Assembly (NCBI RefSeq): GCF_037975245.1
Contig: NC_092572.1
Location: forward strand, 6,155,501 to 6,219,500
Length of the DNA stretch: 64,000 nucleotides
Direction of reading: 5' to 3'
Source: Apostichopus japonicus
Taxonomy: Eukaryota; Echinodermata; Holothuroidea; Aspidochirotida; Stichopodidae
Shown: positions 29,301 to 44,300 of the stretch, one piece after another
Numbering within the stretch: position 1 is the stretch's first letter
Layout: every line of letters begins with the position of its first letter
Notes under the pieces: model-generated
What the model was told of the DNA's origin: nothing
Databases searched by the model: none
The model's input: only the letters and a program-made list of their open reading frames with translations
Made by a program: the position numbers and the translations under genes

Positions 29301-32300
29301 AAGCCGCAAGCTGACCGAAGTCAGTCTCATACATTTAACGTCCATGATTATGAATTGTTAATTGTCAACAACTCTGTAACTGGACGACATACACTAATCT
29401 GGGAGTGACTTGAACCGGGGGTCTTATGACCTTATTGTTTCAGGCTTGAAGGAAAGAGCAGCTAGCAGTTCCAGGCGCAGGGTCTTGCTTGATTAACTTT
29501 AAACATTGGAGTAGGGGAAGCCCACTGTTGTCTAATATTTGAAACTTGTACACGTTTTAACAAAAACATTTGTTGTGGAGAACGTTGTGTTGAATAGCAT
29601 CATTTTTATCATGAATTTGTCTATATGAATATTTGAAAAGGTTAATTACAAAAATAAGACAGATTATGTTAGAAAATAATCGATTGTCATCAGGAACATT
29701 AATTAGACCTGAACCAAGGATCTCATATTATATTTATCATAGAATATTTGCCTTCACACAGGACGACCAAACTGTGCTCAGATATTTTCATTTTGCTCTT
29801 TTACTCTTGATTATCCATCTATTGAATTTACTTTCTCCATAATGATGAGCAAAAGTGTTTTATTAATGTACTTGTTTAGTATACATATTTACATAAACAT
29901 GTTTACATTTCTGTCATCAAAACAAGAAACTTGGAGAAGAAAAAAATATCAATGAGACCAGTTTATAAGAATTTAAGGTGTCTTTAATTAGTGTACTGTT
30001 TTGATTTAATTGTAACTTCCCATACTCTATAAGTCACAACGAAATAGCTCATTTCTTAAGTGAGAGTAAAAGCTTTGAGGTGGCTATGATCGAAAAAGTA
30101 TCCGAATGATTAAACCATTATTGTGTTATTGTTTTGTTATGGTCTTATTGTTCTATTGTATGAAATTGTGTTTTTTTGCATTGTTGTACTTTGATTGGTC
30201 TCTTTCTCTGTATTTTAGGGAGCAAAGCACCCCGTCAAGCCCGCAAGGGCTTTTTGTTCCACTTCCTTCACTTCATGTATTATTCACTACTACATGTTAT
30301 TTGTTATTTGTAAACGTTTAAATGCATGTTGTGAAAAACAAATAAATGAAATGAAACCAACCTTCTGCACAGGTCTCTCCCATATAACCAATGGGACACT
30401 GGCATTGTCCGAGGACACAAGTACCACCGTTTTCACATGGTAAACATGACATTTCTGCATAAGGAAATAAATATGAGATAATAATGTTTCTTAATGTTCT
30501 GTGTTCCCTCCTCTTGCTCAACTCATGAATATGCACTAGGGGGTTTCACATTGTAAACATGGCATTTCTGCATAAGGAAATAAATATTAGATAATAATGT
30601 TTCTAAATGTTCTGTGTTCCCTCCTCTTTATGAAGAGAAAGGTTATTTTGCTCAACTCATGAATATGCATGATATGCTCATGAATATGCACTAGGGGATC
30701 TGAGGGGTTGAGGTCTGAGCTTAGGGATATTTTTACCTCCATCGGGATATGCATCTACTTTAAAAACATAAGAAGCAGGCTATGACTGTTAATTTATCGT
30801 CCATACAATTTGTCAGATGGTTGCTATAGTGACCATCGATTGTCTGACACTATGATATTTAAATTCCCCAGCAGCTAACTTGAGGAGGTGGAGTCCCCGA
30901 GGGATATAACCTCCTCATATGACTCGCTCAGGGGTATGACCTCAGGGCTATGACCTCCTTAGGGATATGTCCTCCTTAGGGATATGACTTCCTGGGGGAT
31001 ATGACTTCAAGTATAAATCACAAGAAGTAGCATATACTCATATAGCTTGTCAGAAGGTTATTTCACTAAGCCTTCTTTGCACAACACCACTATATTTACA
31101 TCACATAATGTTGGGGGGGCGGGGCTCCCCCTAGAAATACAACCTTCTTAGGAATATACTTCTAGGAGAGTCCCAAGAAGCATCAAACCAATACATTTTG
31201 TCTATACGTTACAATGATGACTCTCATTTTCCCCATCAACACAATATCTAGATCACTTGACTTTTGAGGGGGGTGTCAGATATTTGTCAGGGTATCCAAT
31301 GACCTCCATCTCTTTCAAGAAGCAGTTTGATACCTGTAAAGTTGAGGTCAACTCTGAGAGGATATGTATTTAGTCTAAATCACAAGAACTAGTTTGATAC
31401 CTATACAGTTGAATCCGCTTTCATCCAGTTTTTGTCCTCTCGGACAAGTACACATGAAACTAGCAAACAAGTTGACACACTTGAAAGAGCATTGCCTGCC
31501 GATTGTTTCACACTCGTCTATATCTGTAGAAATAAATAAAAACAGACTGAGTGTAGCTCATTGACCAATCTGTAGATTTAATGAATTTCATATTTTTCAA
31601 CGACCAGTTTTCAGGTTTGTTATATATGTATGTATATATATATATATATCTGTTCTTTACATGTACATAACATTCAGTATTGTGACTTTCTTGATGTACC
31701 TGTCACAAATGGAAAAAAATAGGTTTTTCCAATCATTATGATAGAAATAATGGTACAGTTTTTAAAATGATTACATTCCTCTATAATAAATAATGTTGTA
31801 CTTAAAACAGATTCAAACAACACACCTCATTTAACTTGAAAATGCTCAACATCTTCTGAAAATGTTAACACTTCTAACGGTTTCATTTAAACAGTTTCAA
31901 TGCTACAAAATGTGCTTTCCACATGTCAACTTAACCCCAAACTCACCAACACAGGTTCTGTTGTCTGGAGCGAATTGCCTTCCTTCGGGACAATTACAAC
32001 GATGTGAACCACGCAGGTTTTCGCACACCAGGTTACCACAGATCTCCGGTATCAAACACTCATCAATATCTGAACACAAGATGAAAATGGGTTCATGAAA
32101 GGAATGAGTTAATTGGATAAGATGTGTATCATCCTGGGGGAGAGGTCAGAGGTAAGGGAGGTTCTTCTCCTATTTGGGAAACCTTGATGGGGTTGCTTGG
32201 ATGCAAAAATAGTACGTCAACCTACAACTTTTGAAATAATGTTGAAGAATTTCAATGTTTAGACTGTACTGTACATGTTAGTTATCTATTGCACTGTATA

Positions 32301-35300
32301 TGTTATCTATCTATTGTAATGTACATGTTATCTATTGTACTCTACATGTTATCTATCTCTCTTATTGTACATGTTATCTATCTATTGTAATCTACATGTT
32401 TTCTATCTATTGTACTCTACATGTTATCTATCTATTGTACTGTACATGTTATATATCTATTGTACTCTACATGTTATCTATCTATTGTAATCTACATGTT
32501 TTCTATCTATTGTACTGTACATGTTTTCTATCTATTGTACTCTACATATTATCTATCTATTATACTGTACATGTTATCTATATATTGTACTGTACATTTT
32601 ATCTATCTATTGTACTGTACATGTTATCTATCTATTGTACTGTACATGTTATCTATATATTGTACTGTACATGTTCTCTATCTATTGTACTCTACATGCT
32701 CTCTATTTATTGTACTCTACATGTTATCTATCTATTGTACTCTACATGTTATCTATCTCTCTTATTGTACATTTTATCTATCTATTGTACTGTACATGTT
32801 ATCTATCTATTATACTGTACATGTTATCTATCTATTATACTGTACATGAATATATCTATTGTACTGCACATGTTATCTATCTATTGTACTGTACATGTTA
32901 TATATCTATTGCACTGTATATGTTATCTATCTATTGTAATGTACATGTTATCTATTGTACTCTACATGTTATCTATCTCTCTTATTGTACATGTTATCTA
33001 TCTATTGTAATCTACATGTTTTCTATCTATTGTACTCTACATGTTATCTATCTATTGTACTGTACATGTTATATATCTATTGTACTCTACATGTTATCTA
33101 TCTATTGTAATCTACATGTTTTCTATCTATTGTACTCTACATATTATCTATCTATTATACTGTACATGTTATCTATATATTGTACTGTACATTTTATCTA
33201 TCTATTGTACTGTACATGTTATCTATCTATTGTACTGTACATGTTATCTATATATTGTACTGTACATGTTCTCTATCTATTGTACTCTACATGCTCTCTA
33301 TTTATTGTACTCTACATGTTATCTATCTATTGTACTCTACATGTTATCTATCTCTCTTATTGTACATTTTATCTATCTATTGTACTGTACATGTTATCTA
33401 TCTATTATACTGTACATGTTATCTATCTATTATACTGTACATGAATATATCTATTGTACTGTACATGTTATCTATCTATTGTACTGTACATGTTATATAT
33501 CTATTGCACTGTACATGTTATATATCTATTGCACTGTACATTTTATCTATCTATTGTACTCTACATATTATCTATCTATTATACTGTACATGTTATCTAT
33601 ATATTGTACTGTACATGTTATCTATCTATTGTACTCTACATGTTATCTATCTATTGTACTCTACATGTTATCTATCTATTGTACTGTACAAGTTATTTAT
33701 CTATTGTACTGTACGAGTTATCTATCTATTGTAATGTGTAAGAGACCTGTTCTTAAATGTATCTAACATACCACTATGATTAATAGATTAAAAATGAAGA
33801 GAACAGCTATACCTTTTGTGCACTGAGCACCATAAAATCCAAGCGGGCACTGACACATCATATTACGGCATTCACGACCATTCACGCAAGGGGTGAGGCA
33901 AGAGAAATTCGCTGAAAGAAAGACAGAAACATTGCTACTTTTATATCAAAATGTTAAATTCTGCCATGCAATGAAATGTAGTCACCTCTAAGGGTTGACA
34001 TTATGTGAACGTGATACTAAGATATCTACAGCTGCATTCTCTAAGGTTTAACATCAGAGTAACAACTGCATTGAAACCTTACAGAGTTTACACATGTGTG
34101 TGTAAATCTTACCTGTAATGTTCAATTTACAAGAGACATGTGCTTACTTAGGGATCTGAAGAGCACTGAGGTTGTTTACTCAACATTTAGTGATAGCTAA
34201 TTTACACAAACACTCATTGTGAATTTTAACAAATTCTAGCGACTGAAAAGTCTCCATGAGAGAAGTGACGCCAGGGTCAGCATAGAATAGGCTAGTTTGT
34301 ATCATCCACGTACAATATCACATGAAGTTTGTTGCTAGCCCTATAGATGTCGTTGATAAAATAAATAATATATAAAATTGGGCAAAGAATAGAACCTTGA
34401 GGAACAACACAATCGATATCTTGGGAAGCAGAAATGGTATTATTAACGTTAATAAAATGGTAATCGGACAAATAGCTATTAAACCTATTAAGAGCAACCC
34501 TATGATTGCCAATAATGTTGTAGCTTATCTAACAATATACTAAAGGGTGTCAAATGCCTTTGAAAGATCAAGAAAAGTACCTGATACAAAGTGATTATTT
34601 TCAAACACAGCAGTCAACATATCGTTAAAATGTAAAGGAGCGTGAGAAATGTATGTACTTACTAACTTTCTAAGATATGTTTGTCTGTCTGCACCAAGTT
34701 CCATATGAGAGGGATGGTTACAACAAAAGTTCCCAGAGGTATTTGCCTAGATCTGCTGAACTATTTTAATATTTCAAGCTGGATATTCTGTGGACTTACC
34801 TAGACATGTTCGCCTGTCCGCACCAAGTTCCATACCAGCAGGACATCTACATAGGAAGCTGCCTTTGGTATTGAGGCAAGTGTGGGAACAAGGTGATCTC
34901 TGACGCTCGGTACATTCGTTGATATCTACAAAAGACAAACAAAAGAAAATGTAAATACCTGAAATAGAAATAGGGATAGTTTGTTCAATTCTTTCTTATT
35001 CACATCTTTATGTGACACCCTCTCAGTGTCTGTCAAAATTTATAGGCCTTTTTCTCAGCAATTTTGTTGTATTTGATCATGTTGCTGCTAAATGTTGAAA
35101 TGATGCCATTCTAATGCAGCATAATCAAACGTTTTGAATTTATGTGATTAACTAAGTGATTAATTAATCATTTTGCTACAAATGGTAGAAATGATGACTT
35201 TCTGAGTCAATTTCATCATTTTGTTGCTAAAAGTATATTTTTAAGGAAAAGTCGCCCAGGAAAGAACCTGGGCACAAAAACCAAACTACCAAACGACTGA

Positions 35301-38300
35301 TCAGCTCTCAGCCCCAGTCCCCTTGCATCGGGTCTGTGATTGTGTGATCACCGTCGCGTGTGCATCACCATTCCCCTCGAAAGGGAACAGATACTACACA
35401 TGCTATTAGCCAAAAGGCCGAGAAGCTAAAAGTATATGTACTACAAATTTCTTAAACTTTAACACATTTTTTGTTTTGTTTTTATGGTTGAACTTTTCTT
35501 CTTTACAATGAGCTCAACATTAAAGATTCAAGTGTGACTTTGGTCCATTCTTGTTGATGTGTTCGTCCTACCTTGTTGACATGTAAAACCACGAAATCCT
35601 GGTGGGCACAGACACATCCCATTCTGACAAGATGCATTGTTGGCACAAATCGGGTTGCAAGGTACCTCTATGGGATTCAAATATAAGGTTGGTTCATTTA
35701 CATATGCATGAGTAGGAGTAATCAGAAATATGAATATTCATGACAATGTGTAGTACTGAACATATAACAGTGATAAGTGTATATCCTATGCATATATCCT
35801 TTACAAAACAAAACAAAAAATAATTGTTATGGATATTTCTTTGGGAGGCTATGGATAGTTGGTTGAGTATTTAATAAACATTACAACACAGTGGTTCTAC
35901 AGACAATTTGCTAAAAACCCTGGTAGAATTGGATAATAGATTGCATGTGTTTTATCATTACTGGTAAACAATTTATCATCATCAATGTAGTCACACACAT
36001 TTATGGCACTTTACAAGTCATTCTGAAACAAAGAATGGCCATGTACTTCATCCATCCTTATCTTTGTTTTGATATAAAAACACAAGTTTTTAACATATAA
36101 TCAAGGTCACATGATGTAATTTGTTTGTCTATAGAAGACAGGGAGATGGAACACACTCATCTGTTGGCCTGTATTTCTGTTATACAGCAGGTAATAACTA
36201 TGACTGTTTCCAAAAAATTAATGTACAACAACTGCATAATTATCTCAAATATGTCTATAGTTATTTATGTCACTGAAATAATAATTCATTAATCAGTACT
36301 CATGCACACATTGATGTTGAGTTAAAACTTACTATCAACTTCAACCATCTGAGAGGACTCAAAATTGCACTGAAAATGTCAGAAATTCTTCTTTTCATAC
36401 CCTCCTCCCATCCCACCACTTTTACCATCCCCCCTGCACCCACAACCCCCTCTGGCCACTTTACCATCCCCCTGCACCCACAACCCCTCTGGCCACTTTT
36501 ACCATCCCCCTGCACCCCCAACCACTCTGGCCACTTTTAACATCCCTCTGCACCCACAACCCCTCTGGCCACTTTTACCATCCCTCTGCACCCCCAATCC
36601 CTCTGGCCACTTTTACCATCCCCCTGCACCCCCAACCCCTCTGGCCACTTTTACCATCCCCCTGCACCCCCAACCCCTCTGGCCACTTTTACCATGCCCC
36701 TGCACCCCCAACCCCTCTGGCCACTTTCACCATCCCCCTGCACCCCCAACCCCTCTGGCCACTTTTACCATCCCCCTGCACCCCCAACCCCTCTGGCCAC
36801 TTTTACCATCCCCCTGCACCCCCAACCCCTCTGGCCACTTTTACCATCCCCCTGCACCCCAAACCCTTCCTGCCAGTGTGTCACATAGAGCCTCTACATT
36901 CACTAGATTCAACACACTTTTTCAGCATACCTGTACAAGAATGTTTATCTTCATTCAGGCTTGCCCCGGGAGGACAGAAGCAAACGTAGCTTCCTGGTGT
37001 GTTGCGGCAGATGTATTCACAGCCTCCGTTGTTTGTGGCGCATTCGTTCCGGTCTAAAGATTTAAGAAACAAACAATAAGTTCAGCAGTCCTTCATTTCT
37101 ATATTCTTATTTATGAAATCAGGTGTAATGCAATAAAAATTGTTATTCCTTTGTTTTCTCTTCATCTCCTTCCTGTCTCTCCCTATACTGGGATGAAAGT
37201 GTTCTAAGTAAGTAAAACTTTATTGCTCCATAAAATTTGGAAATTTCGAAACTTGCACATTATAAGAAATACAAAAATATATATAAAACTATATTCATAT
37301 TACAATTAATAACTAATGAAGGTAAGATCAAGTTAAATAGTTAAAGACAGATAGCCTACCCACCCAAGGACTAGGCAACCACCTAACGACTCAAATTGCT
37401 GTTGTAAAGTTTTATTGCACAATTTATGCAGTACTTAGATTTAACTAATCATCAAATATAGGCTATATGTACTATGCATCTGTGTTGTGGGAAAGATATA
37501 AAGACAATGAAGTTAAGTCTTAAATGCTATCACATTGCTACTGGGATAGCTGTCACATGAAGAGAAGCTTCAACCCTTACTCAAATTCCATATCTGGTTT
37601 GATATCTGGCTATATCTGGATAGATAAAGTTTGATATGGTCATATAAAGCCAGATATATCTTGATATAATTGTAAGCCAGATATCCATATAAAGTTTGAT
37701 ATGGTCATATAAAGCCAGATATATCTTGATATAATTGTAAGCCAGATATCCATATAAAGTTTGATATGGCCATATAAAGCCAGATATAACTTGATATAAT
37801 TGTAAGCCAGATATGCATATCAAGTTTGATATGGCCATATAAAGCCAGATATATCTTGATATACTTGTGAGCCAGATATCCATATAAAGTTTGATATGGC
37901 CATATAAAGCCAGATATATCTTGATATAATTGTCAGCCAGATATCCATATAAAGTTTGATATGGCCATATAAAGCCAGATATATCTTGATATACTTGTAA
38001 GCCAGATATCCATATAAAGTTTGATATGGCCATATAAAGCCAGATATATCTTGATATACTTGTAAGCCAGATATCCATATAAAGTTTGATATGGCCATAT
38101 TAAGTCAGATATAACTGGATGGAGAGTCAATCCAGATACGCATATAAAGTTTTATCTGGCCATTAATGTAGTCAGATATTGGGAAAACAAATGGACAAGT
38201 AATTGATCTTATAATATCATTATAAATACGGTTATAATAGAATTAATCGTATACAGGAATTTTGTAACGCACAATTAACACAAAATAGAGGAATAAACTT

Positions 38301-41300
38301 GATCAAATTGTTGCTAATATTGTAGTGGGTTTTTAATCAATATCTGGTTTAAAAGGTTTAATTGTTTGCACAGACTGAGCCATACGTTAATCATGTCTCA
38401 CCCATTTCACAGGTATTTCCTCTGAAGCCTGGAGGGCAAACACAACGCCCATCCACACAGGCACCATCGTGCATGCAGAGAGGGAAACAGTTGATTTCTG
38501 GGAGGGAAGAAATATAATTCTCTTTTCATTTCTTTAAAGTGCACTGGTAGAAGCCTTGTTGTATAGATTGATGGGAAACTCATAGCAAATTGTATCTTGA
38601 TGCCATAGATTGCCACCAAAGCTACTAAAAGTAAGTTTATTTAAAAGAGCATGGCATGTGATCGGGTATAATTAGTAGGAATTTAGCTATTAGTCATAAT
38701 GAACCATTAGTTATCATTTCATACATGTGTAGAGAAACATGTTCCTGAAACATAGAAAATTCAGCATAACACACAGTTTCAACAAAGTCAAAAACATAAA
38801 AAAAATAATAAATAAAAAATGAAGGTTGTGGACTTACGAGAACAACTTCTGCCGTCAGCATTGAGGGATGATCCCTGAGGACAAACACATTGGAAGCTTC
38901 CAACGTTGTTTCTACAGGAATGCTCGCAGAAATCAACCATCGTCTTGCATTCATTGATATCTGCAACAGAGATTAAAAAGGCAATACGTACCGCAATGCC
39001 CTTCAGTTCATTCACTTCAATGACTTTTCTTCTTTCTTTTTTTTCTCTTTTTTTTTCACAAGTCATATTTTTTCTTCCTTTTTTACTTTGTTAAAACTAG
39101 AATGACATTTGAGCAAAACAAAATGGAAATGAAACAATTTAGTTAAATTTTCAGAAAATGCATTTGCAATCAAAACCTAGTAAAAATGAAAACACTTGAG
39201 CAATACAAAACTTATAATGACATTACTTTAGTAATACATTACATTGTTTCCTTAGGCAAGGCACTTTATCTCCATTGCCTCTCTTCAACCAGGTGTATAA
39301 ATGGGGGGGGGGACCTGTGAGATTATCTGTCAGTTGGGCGCTGTTTAGCTGCTGCCATGTGGAGGGATCGTCTCTATGTTTGACAGGTATTCATTGACCA
39401 GTGGAATATTGTGATGCCCCTTGAGGCACCGTTGTCAGTGGATATGTCTGCACTTTATAATCCTCAATATTAATGTTATTATATTATACAAGATCAAATA
39501 ATGAAAACATTTTATGTGCTTAAGGATTGGCTAAATATTAAGGTGCAAATGCTTTTAAAATGTGAATTTTGAAGAAAGAAAAAAAAGAACATACCAAAGC
39601 GGCAGGTGGCACCTGTGAGTCCTTCTGGGCACTGACAGACACCGTTAAGACAAGTCCCTCCATTCTCACATGCAGGTTGACACTGACTGGGAGTCTCATC
39701 TGAAGGAAAAATTGTGTAGAGAAATGTCAAGAAAAGATGCAACCGGTTTTACTACTGAAGGATTCTTTACTGACTTTATGTAATTGATGGCGCTCTTTAA
39801 GAACTATGAGAACCAACTACAGATACAAAATTATTTGTATAAATTGGATATGTTAAACTTACTGGCTAATTAAAGGTAAATAAATGGAATTGTAATCCCA
39901 TGGAACTCCAAATTAGAGTGAGCGGTTTAATATGGCTTGATAATACATTAGAACCTGATGCAAATAATGCTTAACATGAAGGTTGCCTCACTTAAAAGAC
40001 AGGTGTGCCCATTGGGTCTTAGATGATATCCTTCTGGGCAGGAACAGGTGTAACTGCCCTGTGTGTTGACACAGCTGTGACTACAGGTCTCTGCACCGGC
40101 ACACAAAGGCGAACGACAGGGAAGGGGGGCTGACAATGCTGGGCTACATTCATCAACATCTGTAGAATGAAACAAAACAAGTTTATGACCACGTTGTAGA
40201 AGAAATACAAATGTAATATAAGATGTCCTTTTAATATTTTAATAATAAATTTATGTGTTCACGTGAGACAAAATAGATGATGGGTGAAGAGGGAGAATAT
40301 TGACGACCTCTAAAGCCCAACAGATATCGTCGTTATCACTGCATTAAACTAAGTTATCAATTCTTCAATATAAGTCAATATTCCACACAATTCTGTAATA
40401 TTAACACTTTTTAATCTTCTTGCTTCACGGACAGACAGTTTTACCTTCACATCTGGTAGCATCCCTACTTCTCTTAAAGCCTTGAGGACATTGGTCACAA
40501 TCTTCACATTCAATGGAGGTGCATCGTCTCTGGTCAGAGTGTAGCCTGAATCCAGTTCGGCACAGACAGTAGTAACTACCATGCGTGTTACGGCAATCGT
40601 GCTCACATCCGCCCTGGTCCTGTTCCAGACATTCGTTAATATCTGAAAGGAAAATAAAATAAAATAAAACTGTTAGCAAACTCCCCTTGTCCCCCCCCCC
40701 CATCACTCCTCTTCTCATAGCTCTCTTCCACCCCCTTTTGCTCCACACCCTTCTGTCTTTGTCCTTCTCCAGTTTATCCCCTACCGCCTTCCCTTAATCC
40801 TCTCTTTGTCCCTCCACTGTTTATCTCCTACCTCTCCTCTTCCCCTGTTGGTTTCTTTCTTTCTTCTCTCCATCCCTTGTCTACTAATCCCTTACATCTA
40901 TGTATTTTGTGTTCACCATGCTTATTAACCTGTCTGTATTATGTGCGTGCTTTTTCCCTTATGTTACGTTTACTTGTCATTTAGCCTTTGAAGAAGATCC
41001 TGCTAGGATCGAAACGTCAGGCCAACTTACTTTTACACAATATCTGAAAGGATGAGAAGACATGGATCAGCCTTTTTATAATTGACACTGGTTTTTTATT
41101 TAAGAGTTACTGTTCTGTGGCAACAGAGGAATGTGTATGTACACATACCTCTAGTGAACATACTGTGATGTCTGCCCAAAAAATCAATAGAAGCACAAAC
41201 CGAAATCTGAGACTATGTTACTTAGCTTAATAGTGACACAGACACTCCTCAATGTGCTTCAGTTGAGAGACCTTGTGGCTCAATGGCAATGACAGTGGAA

Positions 41301-44300
41301 CCAATCTAACATCTGGGAAGTCATGTGTTCCAACAAACAAGGTTCACCTGATAACATCATTCTAGTTTCCCCATCCAACAAATAATCTACACAATCTAAA
41401 CTGATCTAAACTGTCTAAACTAATCTAAACTAATCTAAACAATCTAAACTCATTTAAAAAATCGAAACTAATCCTAAACAATCTAAAGTAATCTTAACTA
41501 ATCCAACCTAATCTAGAGTAATTTAAAATAATCTAAACTAATTTAACTTATATAAACTAATCTAAACAATGTAAACTAATTTAACTAATCTAAACTAATC
41601 TAACAATCTACAGTAATCTAAACTAAACTAACCTAATCTAAATTAATCTAAACTAATCTAAACTAATTTAACTAATCTAAACTAATCTAACAATCTACAG
41701 TAATCTAAATTAAACTAACCTAATCTAAATTAATCTAAACTAAACTAATCTAAACTAATCTTAACTAATCTAAACTAATCTAAACAGCCAAAACTAATCT
41801 CTAATAATCTAAACAATCTAAAATCATAAAAAAAAACAATATAAAGTAATCTTCCAAATTTGTAAAAAGAATAATCAAAGTAAGGTAAACTGTTAAATGG
41901 ATAAACAAGTGAAATGAAGTACTACAGAGGGGAAGCACATACCATGACAAGAACGGCCATCAGCTCCAAGAGTAAGACCACTGGGGCAGGTGCACTGGAA
42001 ACCAGTGGGTGTGTTAGAACACTGGTGAGAACAGGTCATCAGGCCACACTGGACCTCCTCTGCAGATAGATGAACATGATGAATGATCTTTTTTAGAACA
42101 AGTCATCTCAAGAAATATTTGAATACCAAAAAACTAGTTCCTCCAGTTTGAAATGTTGGTGAAGTGTTGATTAGACAGGTTGTCTCCATCTCCTGTGAAA
42201 GCCTGGCCTGTTTAATAGTGTAACATCTTATAATAAAGACTGCTGGCCCACTATATGTTTAATGAAATAACAAACGCCTGTATTCAATTGTAAAGTTAAC
42301 TCTCACCCTTAACCTTTATCCCTCATTTGTATATCCGAAATGCTACGATGATATAGGAATGATGTCCTTTATTTTTTTTAAAGTAGTTAATCTTTATGTA
42401 CACTGATGCATGTTAGCTGTCGGCGAGCCCTGGCTGGTTGAGTTGGCCAGGAGGTGTTAGATAGTACTTTGATGAAATATATGTTAGGCACGGTTCCAGT
42501 ATTGCACATAGTACTTTTGATTAGATATACGTTACGCACGGTTAATAGTGTTGTACATAGTATATTTTTGTATCCTTCCGAACTCTACGTTTACCGTGAT
42601 CGGCCTGGCTTACAATAGGAAGGGGTGTTTGTTTAAGTATTTTTCTTACATCTATAAAATGATTATGAAGATGTTAGCTAACTGAACTTCAAAAAAAATA
42701 TCCCCTCACAAAACTAGAGGCATATAATCTAAATCACAAATATCAAGTTATTTTGTTTACAAGAAAATTATACATTGCAGTTGGTAACTAGTCAAATCCT
42801 GTGAAGACAATAACAATTTTTTCCATATCTGGTGTGATATATGCAAATAAGGTTCACTGGTAAATACATGCTCAACTTTAATAGACCCCCATTGTTTCAC
42901 ATTACTATAAGTCAGTACCACTTGAAGTGTCAAGGAGCCAAGAATTGGCACTCTCTACCACCATCTCGCAAATACTGCACCAACAAAGTTTCCTTCAACT
43001 CCAAATGTAAAAAAAGAACTTTTTCTTAGATTAATTTCATTCTCCTCCCAATTAGACCATTCCCTTTGTTGATAATCGGTATTGTTAGTGGTTACAAGCT
43101 TATTAGTTGTCATTGTTGTTATTATGTAACCTTTCTTTTTCTTTCCTGTTTCCTTCTTTTCTTTTCCTTGTTATTTTTTTCTTTTCGCTTAATACGTCCA
43201 ATCCTACCATATGTAGGATGTTGTGGTCAAGTGGTTAAGGCAGTGGTGGACTTGTGATCTAAGGATTACAGGTTCGAGTCCTGGCCAGATCATTGCGTTG
43301 GCGTCCTTGGGCAAGGCACTTTATCTCCATTGCCTCTCTTCACCCAGGTGTATAAATGGGGACTTGCGAGGTAACTTGTAAATATAATAGCGAGCGCCGG
43401 TTTGTGACTACTGCACCCTATGGGAAGTCCCCCGGGGGACACGTGGTTGTGGTGCACTGTGGTAACCCAGTTTGGTGTGTAGGTGTGACAAGTTACCAAT
43501 GATCAGGGCTAAGTTGTACAAGCTATGGTACACTCTTTGGGGGTGTGAATAGCATTCTAAATGCTGGTTAATAATAATAATAATAATAATAATATGTGTT
43601 TTATTCTGTACCTGGGGAACCTTTGACACAAGCTCTCAGTAGTTTTCTTAAGGCTCTCCTCTCTCTTTTCAACTTAGTAGCAGAATATATTTTTGCATTT
43701 GTCTATTTCTAAGTTTAGTGTTTCATAGAATACATTTTTGCATGTTGTCTATTTTGTCTAAGTTTAGTGTTTCATTATATATTTGATGAAGAAAAATTTG
43801 CTTTTGTGAATATAATTTGAAATTACTGTACAGAATATTATGTAAAGAACAAAAATAAACAAACAAACATCAAACATCATTTAGTGCAGACAATGACAAT
43901 TTCCATAAATGGTCTAATATGCATATTAGGTTCATATTGTACATAAATTAGCTTTAACCTAAATAGGACTGAAAATGCATTGGTCAACAGCGTTGTAAAG
44001 AATCATGAATCGAGTTACTAAATCACAATACTGACACAAAGATAAATATATATCAAGCTCATGTATTTCCAGGTCAGGATATGTCTCGCAACATTTTCAA
44101 TCGGCAACCACAAATTTGGTAGCAAAGTTTTCTTTCTGTAAAAGTGATATTAACGTAACATACCTCTACAGTTGTCAATCCCGGCCGGGCAGACGCATCT
44201 GAAACTGCCTGCTGTGTTGAGGCAACCATAGGCACAACCATGGGTGGGTGTTCGACACTCATCAATGTCTGGTTTGAGATTCAGAAAAGAAGACAGATTA

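Noticed and set aside
32300-33444. Long forward ORFs (up to 307 codons)
   Set aside because: They are translations of the TGTACATGTTATCTATCTAT minisatellite in all three frames, with no domain, splice or start context.
35250-35424. Ordinary U2 snRNA gene
   Set aside because: Only the first ~42 bases match U2, the rest differs, and a 13-bp target duplication shows a retroposed copy.
37581-38130. Minus-strand ORFs rich in I, Y and W
   Set aside because: Translations of the 65-bp AT-rich minisatellite.
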